Of a stretch of 64,000 bases of DNA, positions 25,504 to 34,531 are shown piece by piece. Source of the stretch: Portibacter marinus (GTDB taxonomy: Bacteria > Bacteroidota > Bacteroidia > Chitinophagales > Saprospiraceae); the NCBI RefSeq assembly GCF_021533195.1, contig NZ_JAJNKB010000001.1:1-64000 (forward strand), read 5' to 3'. Below the pieces are notes generated by a model. That model was not told the origin of the DNA and did no database searches. It was given only the letters and a program-made list of their open reading frames with translations. Each line of letters begins with the position of its first letter. Within the stretch, counting starts at the first letter, position 1. Both the position numbers and the translations under genes were made by a program.

Positions 25504-26838
25504 CTATCTTCTCTGCTGCATTTGCTGCATCATACGTTCCATGCCCTTACCTTTGCTCATCTGAGTCATCATTTTCCTCATCTGCTCAAATTGCTTCACA
25601 AACATATTGATCTCATGAATATTGTGGCCGCACCCCTTCGCAATTCTTCTTTTTCGACTCATGTTTAACAAGTCTGGCTTACCGCGCTCCTCAGGTGTCA
25701 TGGAAAAGATAATAGATTCTACCTTCGAGAAGGCGCCATCATTGATATCGATGTCTTTGATCGCCTTACCCATTCCTGGAATCATCCCCATCAAAGACTT
25801 CAGGTCACCCATTTTTTTGATTTGATTTACTTGTTGCAAGAAATCATTGTAATCAAATTTGTTTCTCTTGATTTTCTTCTCCAGCCGTTTCGCCTCTTCT
25901 TCGTCAAACTGATCTTGAGCTTTTTCAACGAATGAAACGATATCTCCCATTCCCAAAATTCGTTGGGCCATACGCTCCGGATAAAAAACATCCAGTGTAT
26001 TTAATTTTTCGCCCGTTGAAGCAAATTTGATCGGTTTACCCACCGTATACTTTACTGACAAAGCAGCACCACCTCTCGTATCACCATCAAGCTTGGTAAG
26101 CACAACGCCATCGTAGTCTATCACATCATTGAAAGCAAGTGCCGTGTTAACGGCATCCTGACCGGTCATAGAATCCACCACAAATAAAGTCTCCGTTGGC
26201 TCGATCCCCGACTTGATGTTTCTGATCTCCGTCATCATCTTCTCATCGATAGCAAGTCTTCCCGCAGTATCTATGATTACTACGTCATGACTGTGTCCTT
26301 TAGCATATGCAATTGCATTCTGAGCAATTTCGACGGGATTTTTATTTTCTGGCTCTTTATAAACTGCACAACCAACTTGCTCTGCTAATACGGTCAACTG
26401 ATCAATCGCCGCAGGCCTGTAAACATCACATGCCACCAATAATGGATTTTTAGATTTTTTTTCTTTCAGGAACAGGGCCAACTTTCCAGAAAAAGTTGTT
26501 TTACCGGAACCCTGAAGACCTGCAACCAGGACGATTCCCGGATTACCCTTTATATTGATGCCTGTAGCCTGCCCTCCCATGAGTTCAGTCATTTCGTCCA
26601 TGACGATCTTGACCATTAACTCGCCTGGTTTCACAGATTTTAAGACATTCTTTGAACCCAGGGCCTCATCCTTAATCTTATCCGTAAACTCTTTGGCAAT
26701 CTTGTAATTTACATCCGCTCCTACCAGAGCTCTCCTGATCTCCTTGATAGATTGAGCGACATTAATCTCTGTTAATTTAGCTTCACCTTTAAGATTTTTA
26801 AAGGCACTCTCCATTCTATCCTGTAAACTATCAAACAT
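25504..26838 (-). CDS. ffh: Signal recognition particle protein Ffh
   Basis: A 444-aa SRP GTPase that, with 4.5S RNA, brings nascent membrane proteins to FtsY at the inner membrane. The N domain (FDSLQDRMESAFKNLKG...) is followed by the G domain: G1 GLQGSGKTTFSGKLA near residue 107, the D-x-YRPAAIDQL block, G3 DTAGRL and G4 TKLDGDTRGGAALS. The Met-rich M domain carries RIAKGCGHNIHEIN and a tail of MMQQMQQRR. Length is normal. Its RNA partner was not found in this window. Confidence 0.96.
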   Translation of the reverse strand: MFDSLQDRMESAFKNLKGEAKLTEINVAQSIKEIRRALVGADVNYKIAKEFTDKIKDEALGSKNVLKSVKPGELMVKIVMDEMTELMGGQATGINIKGNPGIVLVAGLQGSGKTTFSGKLALFLKEKKSKNPLLVACDVYRPAAIDQLTVLAEQVGCAVYKEPENKNPVEIAQNAIAYAKGHSHDVVIIDTAGRLAIDEKMMTEIRNIKSGIEPTETLFVVDSMTGQDAVNTALAFNDVIDYDGVVLTKLDGDTRGGAALSVKYTVGKPIKFASTGEKLNTLDVFYPERMAQRILGMGDIVSFVEKAQDQFDEEEAKRLEKKIKRNKFDYNDFLQQVNQIKKMGDLKSLMGMIPGMGKAIKDIDINDGAFSKVESIIFSMTPEERGKPDLLNMSRKRRIAKGCGHNIHEINMFVKQFEQMRKMMTQMSKGKGMERMMQQMQQRR

Positions 26839-26860
26839 GTTTTTGCTATTTATAGACCTG

Positions 26861-26868
26861 CAAATATA
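26861..26868 (-). promoter_or_regulatory. Candidate -7 box for ffh
   Basis: TATATTTG on the minus strand lies 22 bases before the ffh start codon. Confidence 0.45.
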
Positions 26869-26931
26869 AGCGTTAGACGACGAACGACGGAACTAAATAC
26901 TACGTTCTTCAATTTATTTTATAAATAAGCC

Positions 26932-26939
26932 TAATTTTG
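26932..26939 (+). promoter_or_regulatory. Candidate -7 box for the CHAP gene
   Basis: TAATTTTG matches TAnnTTTG. Its last three bases are a TTG that could be misread as a start codon (26937) for the gene whose likely ATG is at 26961. Confidence 0.5.
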
Positions 26940-26960
26940 TGGGACAATTCTTTTAACGCA

Positions 26961-27518
26961 ATGAGCACTAAATTTGTTCTAATTTTCTTTTGCCTGCTGG
27001 GGCTTTCGATGACCAATCACAATCCAGATGTAGGAACAGTAATAGATTCTTATAATGGTGTTCCCATATACTACAACGGCTTCTTTAAGAATACAAGCGG
27101 TAGAAACATAACTGAAGATGGTTATAATCTGGGATTGAAATGGCAATGCATTGAATTTGTAAAACGTTATTACTATGAGAAATACAATCATCAAATGCCC
27201 GATTCATATGGCCATGCCAAGGAGTTTTTTGATGATGAATTAGCAGATCAGGAATTCAATGAGGAACGTGGAATGCTTCAATTTAGAAATACACGAAGAC
27301 ACATGCCTCAGATAGATGATTTGATCATTTATGATGCAAGTGAGGATAATCCGTTTGGTCACATGGGCATTATAAGTTCTATTGAAAATGGAAAAATAGA
27401 GATGGTACAGCAAAATATGGGTACCAAAACCAGACAGGAGCTTATTCTTGCAGAATACAATGGAATTTATACCATCGCAGATTTCAATGTTAAGGGATGG
27501 ATGCGCATCATTAAATAA
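26961..27518 (+). CDS. Exported CHAP-domain peptidase/amidase
   Basis: A 185-aa protein from the ATG at 26961. A longer frame from a TTG at 26937 would start inside the -7 box and is rejected. The N-terminus (STKFVLIFFCLLGLSM) is a likely export signal. The rest is a CHAP (NlpC/P60-like) domain, with catalytic Cys in WQCIEFVKRYYYEKY (about residue 67) and His in FGHMGIISSI (about 135). It is followed by a polar residue on the next strand. Such enzymes cleave peptidoglycan peptides or related amides in the periplasm. It lies 76 bases upstream of the OmpA-type surface protein. Confidence 0.82.
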   Translation: MSTKFVLIFFCLLGLSMTNHNPDVGTVIDSYNGVPIYYNGFFKNTSGRNITEDGYNLGLKWQCIEFVKRYYYEKYNHQMPDSYGHAKEFFDDELADQEFNEERGMLQFRNTRRHMPQIDDLIIYDASEDNPFGHMGIISSIENGKIEMVQQNMGTKTRQELILAEYNGIYTIADFNVKGWMRIIK

Positions 27519-27594
27519 AAGGTTATTGCGATAGGGAACTACCTCTTTTTTTACACCATTAATAAGGAAGGTCCTTATAAAATTATAATGAGTT

Positions 27595-29646
27595 ATGCGA
27601 ATCGTGTTTTGTCTTTTCTTATCCCTCCTCTTTTTCTTTGTCAATGGTCAAGGTGAATTTCGATTAGAAAGAGTAAAAACCATTCCAGCGAATGCAACTG
27701 TAAAGGATATTTTGGTACATCAGAACCATATCTACATTGCCTCTAATGTAGGGTTGTTCAAAATAGATGGAAAAAATCTGGAAACCAGGCTTTTGAGCAA
27801 AAGCCCCATTGATGCACTATGTCATGTAGGAAACGATGAAATTTGGGCTTCTGTCAACAATCGCTTTTTGCAAAACATGCGTACCGGAGAAACCACCAAT
27901 TACAATGCTCCTGGTATTCAAATAAGAGACATTGACTATTCAAAAGGGAAAATATGGATCGCTACCAATCAGGGAATTCTCACTGTTCTAACCCGGACTA
28001 ATGAAATGGGAAAAATTGAATACGATAAAAAATCAGGTCTTCCTTCTAACAATGTGGCTTTCATCCACATTGACAAACAAAAACAAATGTGGATCGGGAC
28101 TGATCAGGGGATTGTATTCATTAATAAAAAGGACAAATGGAAGACCTACGAGAAAAAATTAAGTATGGAGGCCATGCATTACAACCACGAAGGGTTATGG
28201 CTGGTTTCTGATCAGGAAATGTGGGTGGTCGATGACTTTAACAGATGGTATCCCGCAGCAATTGATCGAGGACTGCGAAAAGGACGAATTCGGGATATTA
28301 CAGCGGATTCCACTGGCCGCTTGTATATGGCCTCAGACATTCTAGTGAGATATGATCCTTATGACGAAACCATCGAAAGCTATGCGGAGAATACAGCCAT
28401 CGTCAGTAAAGTCTGTAACGCAGTAGAAAGCGATCGGGACAACCGAATTTGGTTGGGAACAGAAGGAGGTGGACTTTTTCTGTTTGGATATGCAGATGAA
28501 GCTCGCAATGTTCAGGAACTCATTGCTTCCAGAGATAGGAAAATCGAGGAAGCCAATAGAAACGGAATGCCATTGGTAACGGAACAAATTGTAGAACCTA
28601 TCGGCCAAGCTACTTTCGCATCCATCGAAGAAACGGTTACCGAGGACAATACTACTCTTGCAGCTGAAATCAATTCAGATTCAGGAGAAGGTTCCACATT
28701 GGAAGAACAACAAGACATTGCAATCGAAAAAGTGGCCGAGGATCCACTGGTAGAAGGCAGAACAGAGGTTGAGGAACAAGAACGAAATCAAGCTGAATCC
28801 AAAATTGAAACAGCTAAATTAAATGTGACCTCCAGGATCAAAAATGAAATAGCATGTTCTGGAGATTTGGCAGAGGTGTCTTTAGACATAGCGGGAGGTA
28901 AAGGCCCATACCAGATAGAATGGAACAATGAAAAGGGAGCAAGCCGTGATGTTTCTTTACCTGCTGGTCAATATCAGTATACTGTAGTCGATGCTAACGG
29001 TCAATCCGCTAGTTCTTCGCTGAGTATTGAGGGCAAGCCAGCACTCCAGATGAAAATCATCAGTAGGAAGTCACCTTCGGCGCTTAGTCGAAAAGATGGT
29101 AATGTTAAAATTGATGTAATAGGAGGAACTGCGCCCTACATTATCACTTGGTCCAATGGTGAAACCGGTGATAGAGCCAGAAGGTTGGAAGATGGGCTTG
29201 TGAATATTAAAGTTGTTGATGCCAATGGTTGTGTATTGGAGGAGGAAATAGAAATGAAAGCCAAAATCATGGCAGATTTGTCGATAGACAGGGTGACCGT
29301 GGGCCAAAAGCTGGAAATCAAAAATATTTACTACGAAGCTGACAGTACCGATATCACTTTGGACTCTTACGAATCTTTAGATGAAGTTTACGAGTTTTTA
29401 TTGGAAAATGATCATGTTAAGATTGAAATAGGCGGACATACCAATAGTATTCCTTCGCACGCTTATTGTGATCGGATTTCGACAGCAAGAGCGAAATCTG
29501 TTGCTGATTACTTGTATGACAAAGGAATTCCTGAAGATCGAATCTCCTACAAAGGGTATGGAAAGAGACAACCTATTGCTTCAAATGAAACAAAAGAAGG
29601 TCGAAGAAGAAATCAAAGGGTAGAAATTGAGATTATTAGTAAATAA
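27595..29646 (+). CDS. Propeller, SprB-repeat and OmpA-domain envelope protein
   Basis: A 683-aa exported protein (signal RIVFCLFLSLLFFFVNGQG). Residues about 25-305 form a two-component-regulator-type beta-propeller (repeats such as IRDIDYSKGKIWIATNQGI and DNRIWLGTEGGGLFLFG). An acidic Glu-rich linker follows (about 310-400). Then come two SprB/PKD-like repeats (GGKGPYQIEWNNEKG and GGTAPYIITWSNGETGD, each ending VVDANG). The C-terminal OmpA/MotB domain (about 575-683) contains IEIGGHTN, ARAKSVADYL and GRRRNQRVEIEI and should bind peptidoglycan. It may be a cell-wall-tethered periplasmic or outer-membrane structural protein. Its stop directly abuts that of the convergent SPOR gene. Confidence 0.88.
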   Translation: MRIVFCLFLSLLFFFVNGQGEFRLERVKTIPANATVKDILVHQNHIYIASNVGLFKIDGKNLETRLLSKSPIDALCHVGNDEIWASVNNRFLQNMRTGETTNYNAPGIQIRDIDYSKGKIWIATNQGILTVLTRTNEMGKIEYDKKSGLPSNNVAFIHIDKQKQMWIGTDQGIVFINKKDKWKTYEKKLSMEAMHYNHEGLWLVSDQEMWVVDDFNRWYPAAIDRGLRKGRIRDITADSTGRLYMASDILVRYDPYDETIESYAENTAIVSKVCNAVESDRDNRIWLGTEGGGLFLFGYADEARNVQELIASRDRKIEEANRNGMPLVTEQIVEPIGQATFASIEETVTEDNTTLAAEINSDSGEGSTLEEQQDIAIEKVAEDPLVEGRTEVEEQERNQAESKIETAKLNVTSRIKNEIACSGDLAEVSLDIAGGKGPYQIEWNNEKGASRDVSLPAGQYQYTVVDANGQSASSSLSIEGKPALQMKIISRKSPSALSRKDGNVKIDVIGGTAPYIITWSNGETGDRARRLEDGLVNIKVVDANGCVLEEEIEMKAKIMADLSIDRVTVGQKLEIKNIYYEADSTDITLDSYESLDEVYEFLLENDHVKIEIGGHTNSIPSHAYCDRISTARAKSVADYLYDKGIPEDRISYKGYGKRQPIASNETKEGRRRNQRVEIEIISK

Positions 29647-30318
29647 CTAAAAGCTGATGTGCAACCATGGGTCTACACCTATCACCTTCTCAACTTCTAA
29701 AAAAGAAGCACCTTTAATATCAGAGCAGTCATAAGATATTCCAACCCTGTAGAAATTCTGAAATTCTTCCGTATACAATTCAAATCCAGCAGATAAAACC
29801 TTCTGCTGCATTTCTATTGCGTTACTCTGGCGAGCGAAAGAACCTACAATCAATGCACAAGTTGCCACTTCTTCTTCTTTTGTTACCCCTGGAATATATT
29901 CCGGAGTATACACATCACTCACATATACAGATTCCGGTGAATGGTTCAACCTTTTTTGATCAATGTTTATAGGAGTTTCCCCTGACATCACAACTTTGTC
30001 CTGTTCCATTACAAATACATGATAACTGAAAATCATAACAAGAAAGATAGCAGCTGCGCATGCCGTGCCGATTAAAAAATTTCGGTCAGCATGCTTATTC
30101 GTTCTCAACTCCACATTTCCAATCGTATCTCTATCTATAGTAGTTACAGCCTCAGTATTTGCGACTGCTTTACTAATAGGCTTTAATTCTAGAACAGGTA
30201 GGCCGTATGAATTCGAAGATGGCCTAATCAAATGACCTACCCTACTCCTGTTTGACCCTTTGTTAAGCTCAGTGTAGTTCCTTATATTTGCACCTATTTT
30301 TGAATGGATTGTACTCAT
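29647..30318 (-). CDS. SPOR-domain membrane protein
   Basis: A 223-aa bitopic protein. A cytoplasmic basic region (residues 1-80) is followed by one membrane helix (about 82-104, FLIGTACAAAIFLVMIFSYHVF) and a periplasmic part. The C-terminal SPOR-type domain (about 150-223, CALIVGSFARQSNAIEMQQK...FYRVGISY) likely recognises denuded glycan strands at division sites. A cell division or wall remodelling role is inferred from the domain. It has its own -7 box (30339-30346) and diverges from the kinase operon. Confidence 0.85.
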   Translation of the reverse strand: MSTIHSKIGANIRNYTELNKGSNRSRVGHLIRPSSNSYGLPVLELKPISKAVANTEAVTTIDRDTIGNVELRTNKHADRNFLIGTACAAAIFLVMIFSYHVFVMEQDKVVMSGETPINIDQKRLNHSPESVYVSDVYTPEYIPGVTKEEEVATCALIVGSFARQSNAIEMQQKVLSAGFELYTEEFQNFYRVGISYDCSDIKGASFLEVEKVIGVDPWLHISF

Positions 30319-30338
30319 TGCTTTCTAAAATTGGTCCG

Positions 30339-30346
30339 CAAATATA
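30339..30346 (-). promoter_or_regulatory. Candidate -7 box for the SPOR gene
   Basis: TATATTTG on the minus strand, 20 bases before the start codon of the SPOR-domain gene. Confidence 0.45.
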
Positions 30347-30425
30347 TCATATAATCGTAAAGATACATTATATTTTTATATATATGAAGAATTTGCATAT
30401 ACATGCATTTGATGCAGCATAATTT

Positions 30426-31367
30426 ATGATGAATAATAAAACAAAAGTAAGGGTGTTTTCCATAATTGTGGTGGGATATATGTTGGCTGCATTAGTTTGG
30501 TGGGCCCTTTTACTGAACCGCAAGACCAATACAATTTATGAGCTACAGTCTCTTCATCCACACAATTACCCTTCATTTGAGGAAGAATACGTAAGGCAAC
30601 AGTATATGATCTTTGGTGAGGCCATCGTAATAGGAGGCGCTATGATATTAGGGATCATCCTATTAAACCGTGCGTTTAAAAGGGAGATGGTAGCAGTAAA
30701 ACAACAAAAAAACTTTCTGCTATCGGTGACACATGAATTAAAATCACCGATTACCGCTATTCGCTTAATTTTGGACACCTTTAAAAGAAAGAAACTAAAC
30801 CAGGAACAGACTTCTGTCTTGATACAAAACGGTCAGATGGAAGCGGATAGGCTGCATAAACTAGTGGAGGATTTATTGATGGCGGCAAGATTAAATCCTA
30901 AAACTACACTAGTATTAGAATCGGTCAATGTCCATCATATCATAGAAGATTTATTAGCGAGTTATCAAAGAAATTACCCTGCCTTTGAATTTAAGTTTGT
31001 CAGGGAAGGATCCCACTATACGGCTAAAACCAATGAGTCAAGTTTATATCTCATTGTTTCTAATATTCTGGATAATGCGGTCAAGTACTCATATAAGCAC
31101 AAAATGGTGATCATAAGACTGTATAACAAAAATCAGGAAATTAGACTGACCATCGAAGATCAGGGACAAGGCATCCCGGAAGCCGAAAAAAGAAAGATTT
31201 TTGATCAATTTTACAGAATAGGAGATGAAAATATAAGAACAAGTCAGGGAACGGGTCTTGGACTTTATTTGGTAAATGAACTGAGTAGTAAACTAAACAT
31301 GAAGGTAATGGTTAGGGATAATGAACCGGAGGGAACTATCTTTGAACTTGCTATTCCAATGAAATGA
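30426..31367 (+). CDS. Membrane sensor histidine kinase
   Basis: A 313-aa kinase. Two membrane helices (about residues 10-30 and 65-85) flank a small periplasmic loop of about 35 residues, with no HAMP or PAS domain. The HisKA box is LLSVTHELKSPITAIRLILD with the phospho-accepting His at about residue 100. The ATPase domain has the N box (LDNAVKYS), G1 (IEDQGQGIPEAEKRKIFDQFYR) and G2 (GTGLGLYLV). The first of two start Mets is used. The response regulator follows after 7 bases, so they form a two-component pair. The signal is unknown. The gene begins a seven-gene operon. Confidence 0.93.
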   Translation: MMNNKTKVRVFSIIVVGYMLAALVWWALLLNRKTNTIYELQSLHPHNYPSFEEEYVRQQYMIFGEAIVIGGAMILGIILLNRAFKREMVAVKQQKNFLLSVTHELKSPITAIRLILDTFKRKKLNQEQTSVLIQNGQMEADRLHKLVEDLLMAARLNPKTTLVLESVNVHHIIEDLLASYQRNYPAFEFKFVREGSHYTAKTNESSLYLIVSNILDNAVKYSYKHKMVIIRLYNKNQEIRLTIEDQGQGIPEAEKRKIFDQFYRIGDENIRTSQGTGLGLYLVNELSSKLNMKVMVRDNEPEGTIFELAIPMK

Positions 31368-31374
31368 TAAAACG

Positions 31375-32064
31375 ATGAGTAAGAGAATATTGCTTGTAGA
31401 GGATGAATTGTCCATACAGAAGGTAATGCAAATGAACCTTGAATTAGAAGGTTATGAAGTGGTTGTTGCTGATAAGGGTAAACAGGCGTTAGAACTTGCT
31501 AAGAGCCAATATTTCGATTTGATCATCCTTGACGTTATGTTACCTGAAATCAATGGATTTGAAATATGTGAGCAAGTTAGGCTTAATAACAAAGAAATTG
31601 GAATCATCATTGTCTCGGCTAAAGATACCGCAGAAGATAGAGTACAGGGTCTTAAGATGGGTGCTGATGACTATTTGGTCAAGCCTTTCAATCTTGAAGA
31701 GCTACTTTTAAGGGTCGAAAAATTAATCAATAGAAAAGATAAGACCGAAAGGGCCACCTCTGAAATATATACATTTGGTGATAACTCTATTAATTTTTCT
31801 TCTTATGAAGCTTCAGGGAATGGTAAAGAATTTTTCCTAACCAAAAAAGAAGCCCAGCTACTTCAATTATTAATTGAACGTAAAAATGAGGCCGTATCCA
31901 GAGAGCAGATTCTTAAAACAGTATGGGGCTACGATGTTTATCCCGCAACCAGAACTATTGATAACTTTCTATTGTCTTTTAGGAAGTACTTTGAAAAAGA
32001 TCCAAAAAATCCAGAATATTTTATTTCCGTAAGGGGTATTGGGTACAAATTCACTGAAAAGTAA
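31375..32064 (+). CDS. OmpR-family response regulator
   Basis: A 229-aa two-component regulator. The receiver (1-120) shows the acidic pocket VEDE, phospho-acceptor Asp in IILDVMLPEINGFE (about residue 53), switch Ser/Thr in IIVSAKD, and Lys in DDYLVKPFNLEELLLRV. The C-terminal winged helix (about 130-229) ends with REQILKTVWGYDVYPATRTIDNFLLSFRKYF and ISVRGIGYKF, the DNA recognition helix and wing of OmpR/PhoB proteins. It is paired with the adjacent kinase; targets are unknown, but the operon itself is a likely candidate. Confidence 0.95.
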   Translation: MSKRILLVEDELSIQKVMQMNLELEGYEVVVADKGKQALELAKSQYFDLIILDVMLPEINGFEICEQVRLNNKEIGIIIVSAKDTAEDRVQGLKMGADDYLVKPFNLEELLLRVEKLINRKDKTERATSEIYTFGDNSINFSSYEASGNGKEFFLTKKEAQLLQLLIERKNEAVSREQILKTVWGYDVYPATRTIDNFLLSFRKYFEKDPKNPEYFISVRGIGYKFTEK

Positions 32065-32067
32065 AAA

Positions 32068-32832
32068 ATGATAATTAGAACAGAAGAAGAATTGAAGGGA
32101 ATGCAGGAAATCAGTGAGATTGTTGCATTGACTTTGGCTAAAATGAGAGCTTTTACAGAGGTAGGTATGACCACAAAGGAAATCGATGAATATGGTGGTA
32201 AACTCTTAAAGAAATTTGGAGCAAGGTCAGCGCCATACGAGTCTTATCAATTCCCGGGATATACTTGTATTTGCGTGAACAATGAAGTTGCCCATGGTGT
32301 ACCCAACAAAAAAAGAAAATTGCAAGAGGGAGACCTGATCAATATTGATGTTTCAGGTGAGAAAAATGGCTTTTGGTCTGACAATGGTGGGTCATTTATC
32401 TTAGGAGAAGATATTCATGATCATAAGCCGCTGGTGCAAGCATCTAAAGATATATTAAAAGAAGCGATCTACGCCATAAGAGGTGGAGTGAAAATCAATG
32501 AAATCGGAAGAATCATTGAAACAGGTGCAAAAAAGCGAAAATATAAAGTGATTAAAAACCTGGCGGGTCATGGTGTGGGAAGAAGTCTCCACGAGCCTCC
32601 GGAAGATATATTAAATTACAGAGACCGGTTCAATCGTGACAGATTCAAAAAAGATTCAGTCGTTGCCATAGAAACATTTATTTCAACCCAATCGACAGTA
32701 GCCGTAGAAAAAAGTGACGGTTGGACTCTTGTCGGTAACAAAGGAGGATTTGTTACCCAACACGAACATACGATCGTGGTAACCGATAAAGAACCCATCA
32801 TCTTAACCGCCAAGAACGGCGTTTGGGACTAA
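32068..32832 (+). CDS. map: Type I methionine aminopeptidase
   Basis: A 254-aa metallopeptidase that removes N-terminal Met from nascent proteins. The two metal-binding Asp are in INIDVSGEKNGFWSDNGGSF, the His in GHGVGRSLHEPP, and the two Glu in VAIETFIS and TQHEHTIVV, the last close to the C-terminus. Substrate His is present in VAHGVP. Length is normal for the short type Ia enzyme. It starts 3 bases after the response regulator and is followed by ppa, so it belongs to a growth-related operon. Confidence 0.95.
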   Translation: MIIRTEEELKGMQEISEIVALTLAKMRAFTEVGMTTKEIDEYGGKLLKKFGARSAPYESYQFPGYTCICVNNEVAHGVPNKKRKLQEGDLINIDVSGEKNGFWSDNGGSFILGEDIHDHKPLVQASKDILKEAIYAIRGGVKINEIGRIIETGAKKRKYKVIKNLAGHGVGRSLHEPPEDILNYRDRFNRDRFKKDSVVAIETFISTQSTVAVEKSDGWTLVGNKGGFVTQHEHTIVVTDKEPIILTAKNGVWD

Positions 32833-32844
32833 AAAACGAAAATT

Positions 32845-33381
32845 ATGAACGTACATCCATGGCATGATGTACCTACTGGTACCGAGGCGCCTAACTTTGT
32901 GACCGGAATCATTGAAATTCCTAAAAATTGCAGGGCCAAATATGAATTGGATAAGGAATCTGGAATGCTCATTTTAGATCGAGTTCTTTATTCTTCAATC
33001 AACTATCCGGCTAATTATGGATTTATACCCCAGACCTATTGTGATGACCATGATCCTTTGGATATATTGGTACTTTCTCAAATAGAAATTGTACCCATGA
33101 CGCTTGTCAAAGCCAAAGTAATCGGCGTTATGCGTATGATGGATGGCGGAGAAATGGACGATAAGATAATTGCAGTCGCAGCTAATGATATGAGTGTCAA
33201 CCACTATGATCAAATAGAAGAACTACCTGATCATTGGATTAATGAGCTCCGTTCTTTCTTTGAAGACTATAAAAAGCTAGAAAATAAGACCGTGGTAGTA
33301 GATGAATTTCAAAACCGGAGTACCGCCATTGAAGTCATCAAGCAAGCCATTGTAGACTATCATAAAAAGTTCAGTGCCTAG
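32845..33381 (+). CDS. ppa: Inorganic pyrophosphatase (family I)
   Basis: A 178-aa soluble pyrophosphatase, hydrolysing diphosphate released by biosynthetic reactions. The family I signature is [11 protein letters not shown] (about residues 69-79, D-x-DPxD). Other residues typical of the active site are in [27 protein letters not shown] and [21 protein letters not shown]. It lies 12 bases after map and 42 before the SDR gene. Length is normal. Confidence 0.95.
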   Translation: MNVHPWHDVPTGTEAPNFVTGIIEIPKNCRAKYELDKESGMLILDRVLYSSINYPANYGFIPQTYCDDHDPLDILVLSQIEIVPMTLVKAKVIGVMRMMDGGEMDDKIIAVAANDMSVNHYDQIEELPDHWINELRSFFEDYKKLENKTVVVDEFQNRSTAIEVIKQAIVDYHKKFSA

Positions 33382-33423
33382 CCGAACAAATTGATTTCTG
33401 ATAGACTAGCGAAAGCAAAAACT

Positions 33424-34176
33424 ATGGGAATCTTAAAAGGTAAAGTCGCATTGGTCACAGGTGGAGGATCAGGAATCGGTAGAGCAGTCGCTGTCACCTA
33501 TGCAAAAGAAGGGGCTAAAGTATTAGTTACTGATATCGATGTAGAAGGAGGAGAAGAAACTGTGAAGATAATTGAAAAGAATGATGGCATTGCGTCGTTT
33601 TTCAAAGCGGATGTTAGTAAACCTGAGGAGTGTAAAGCCAGTGTCGAAAAAGCAGTCTCTGAATTTGGTGGACTCCATATAGCGTGTAACAACGCTGGCA
33701 TCGGCGGCGAAGCAGCACTGATTGGTGATACAGGCATCGAAAATTGGCAGAAGGTGATCAGTATCAACCTAAGTGGTGTATTTTATGGTTTGAAATATCA
33801 AATACCCGAAATGTTGAAAGCCGGCGGAGGTGCCATTGTCAATATAGCCTCTATCCTGGGTAAAGTCGGAACTCCTCAAAGTGCGCCATACGTTGCAGCC
33901 AAACATGGCGTAATCGGGTTAACTCAAAATGCCGGATTAGAATATGGTGCTAAAGGAATACGAGTGAATGCTGTAGGTCCGGGTTACATCAAGACGCCTC
34001 TTCTGGAAGAGAACTTAAATGCGGAACAGATGAAGCAATTGACTGCAGCACATCCAATCGGACGGATGGGTGAAGCGGAAGAGGTGGCAGAAATGGTGTT
34101 ATGGCTTAGCTCCGACAAGTCTAGCTTCGCCTTGGGAACTTACTACGCACTGGATGGTGGCTATCTAGCTCAATAA
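33424..34176 (+). CDS. SDR family oxidoreductase
   Basis: A 250-aa classical short-chain dehydrogenase. A TTG-initiated extension to 33391 is possible, but the ATG at 33424 gives the usual MGILKGKVALVTGGGSGIGR start. Asp in LVTDIDVEGG after the second strand suggests NAD(H). CNNAG, catalytic Ser in IVNIASILG and YVAAKHG (Tyr/Lys) are present, then the GPGYIKTPLL loop and C-terminal LDGGYLAQ. It resembles glucose/ribitol or 3-oxoacyl-ACP reductase-type SDRs; the substrate is unknown. It lies between ppa and a DUF1622 gene, 1 base before the latter. Confidence 0.87.
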   Translation: MGILKGKVALVTGGGSGIGRAVAVTYAKEGAKVLVTDIDVEGGEETVKIIEKNDGIASFFKADVSKPEECKASVEKAVSEFGGLHIACNNAGIGGEAALIGDTGIENWQKVISINLSGVFYGLKYQIPEMLKAGGGAIVNIASILGKVGTPQSAPYVAAKHGVIGLTQNAGLEYGAKGIRVNAVGPGYIKTPLLEENLNAEQMKQLTAAHPIGRMGEAEEVAEMVLWLSSDKSSFALGTYYALDGGYLAQ

Positions 34177-34177
34177 A

Positions 34178-34531
34178 ATGGAACTTTTATATAGAATACT
34201 TTCATATTTGACCTTTACAATCGATATGATTGCGGTCATTATTTTACTGATCGGCATGGTCAAAGTGTTATATAAATACCTTGTTGTCGAGATCAAAGAG
34301 ATCAGAAAAACGCATATCAAAAAAATACAACTGATCAGATGCGAATTGGGGATCTATATTTTACTTGCATTAGATTTTTTAATAGCAAAAGACATCATCC
34401 ACACCGTTACAGACCTTTCTTATGAGCGTTTAATCGAGCTAAGCGTCCTAATTGTCTTGAGGACGATTATAGGATTTTTTATTGGCAAGGAGGTTGAAGT
34501 ACTGGAGAAAGAAGAATACATAATGAAATGA
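34178..34531 (+). CDS. DUF1622 family membrane protein
   Basis: A 117-aa inner-membrane protein with three hydrophobic helices (about residues 12-32, 58-75, 85-103). It shows the family's ...RCELGIYILLALDFLIAKDIIHTV block, where the charged residues sit inside the helices. DUF1622 proteins are small membrane proteins of unknown function. It follows the SDR gene at a 1-base gap, and its stop overlaps the start of the lipoprotein gene (ATGA), so it is firmly part of the operon. Confidence 0.85.
   Translation: MELLYRILSYLTFTIDMIAVIILLIGMVKVLYKYLVVEIKEIRKTHIKKIQLIRCELGIYILLALDFLIAKDIIHTVTDLSYERLIELSVLIVLRTIIGFFIGKEVEVLEKEEYIMK

Noticed and set aside
26937-26960. TTG-initiated extension of the CHAP gene
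   Set aside because: It begins within the TAATTTTG promoter box, and the ATG at 26961 directly precedes a signal-like sequence.
27240-27644. Minus-strand open frame of 134 codons over the CHAP gene and the intergenic DNA
   Set aside because: It overlaps the conserved CHAP gene antisense, has no domain, and its start falls inside the signal peptide region of the next gene.
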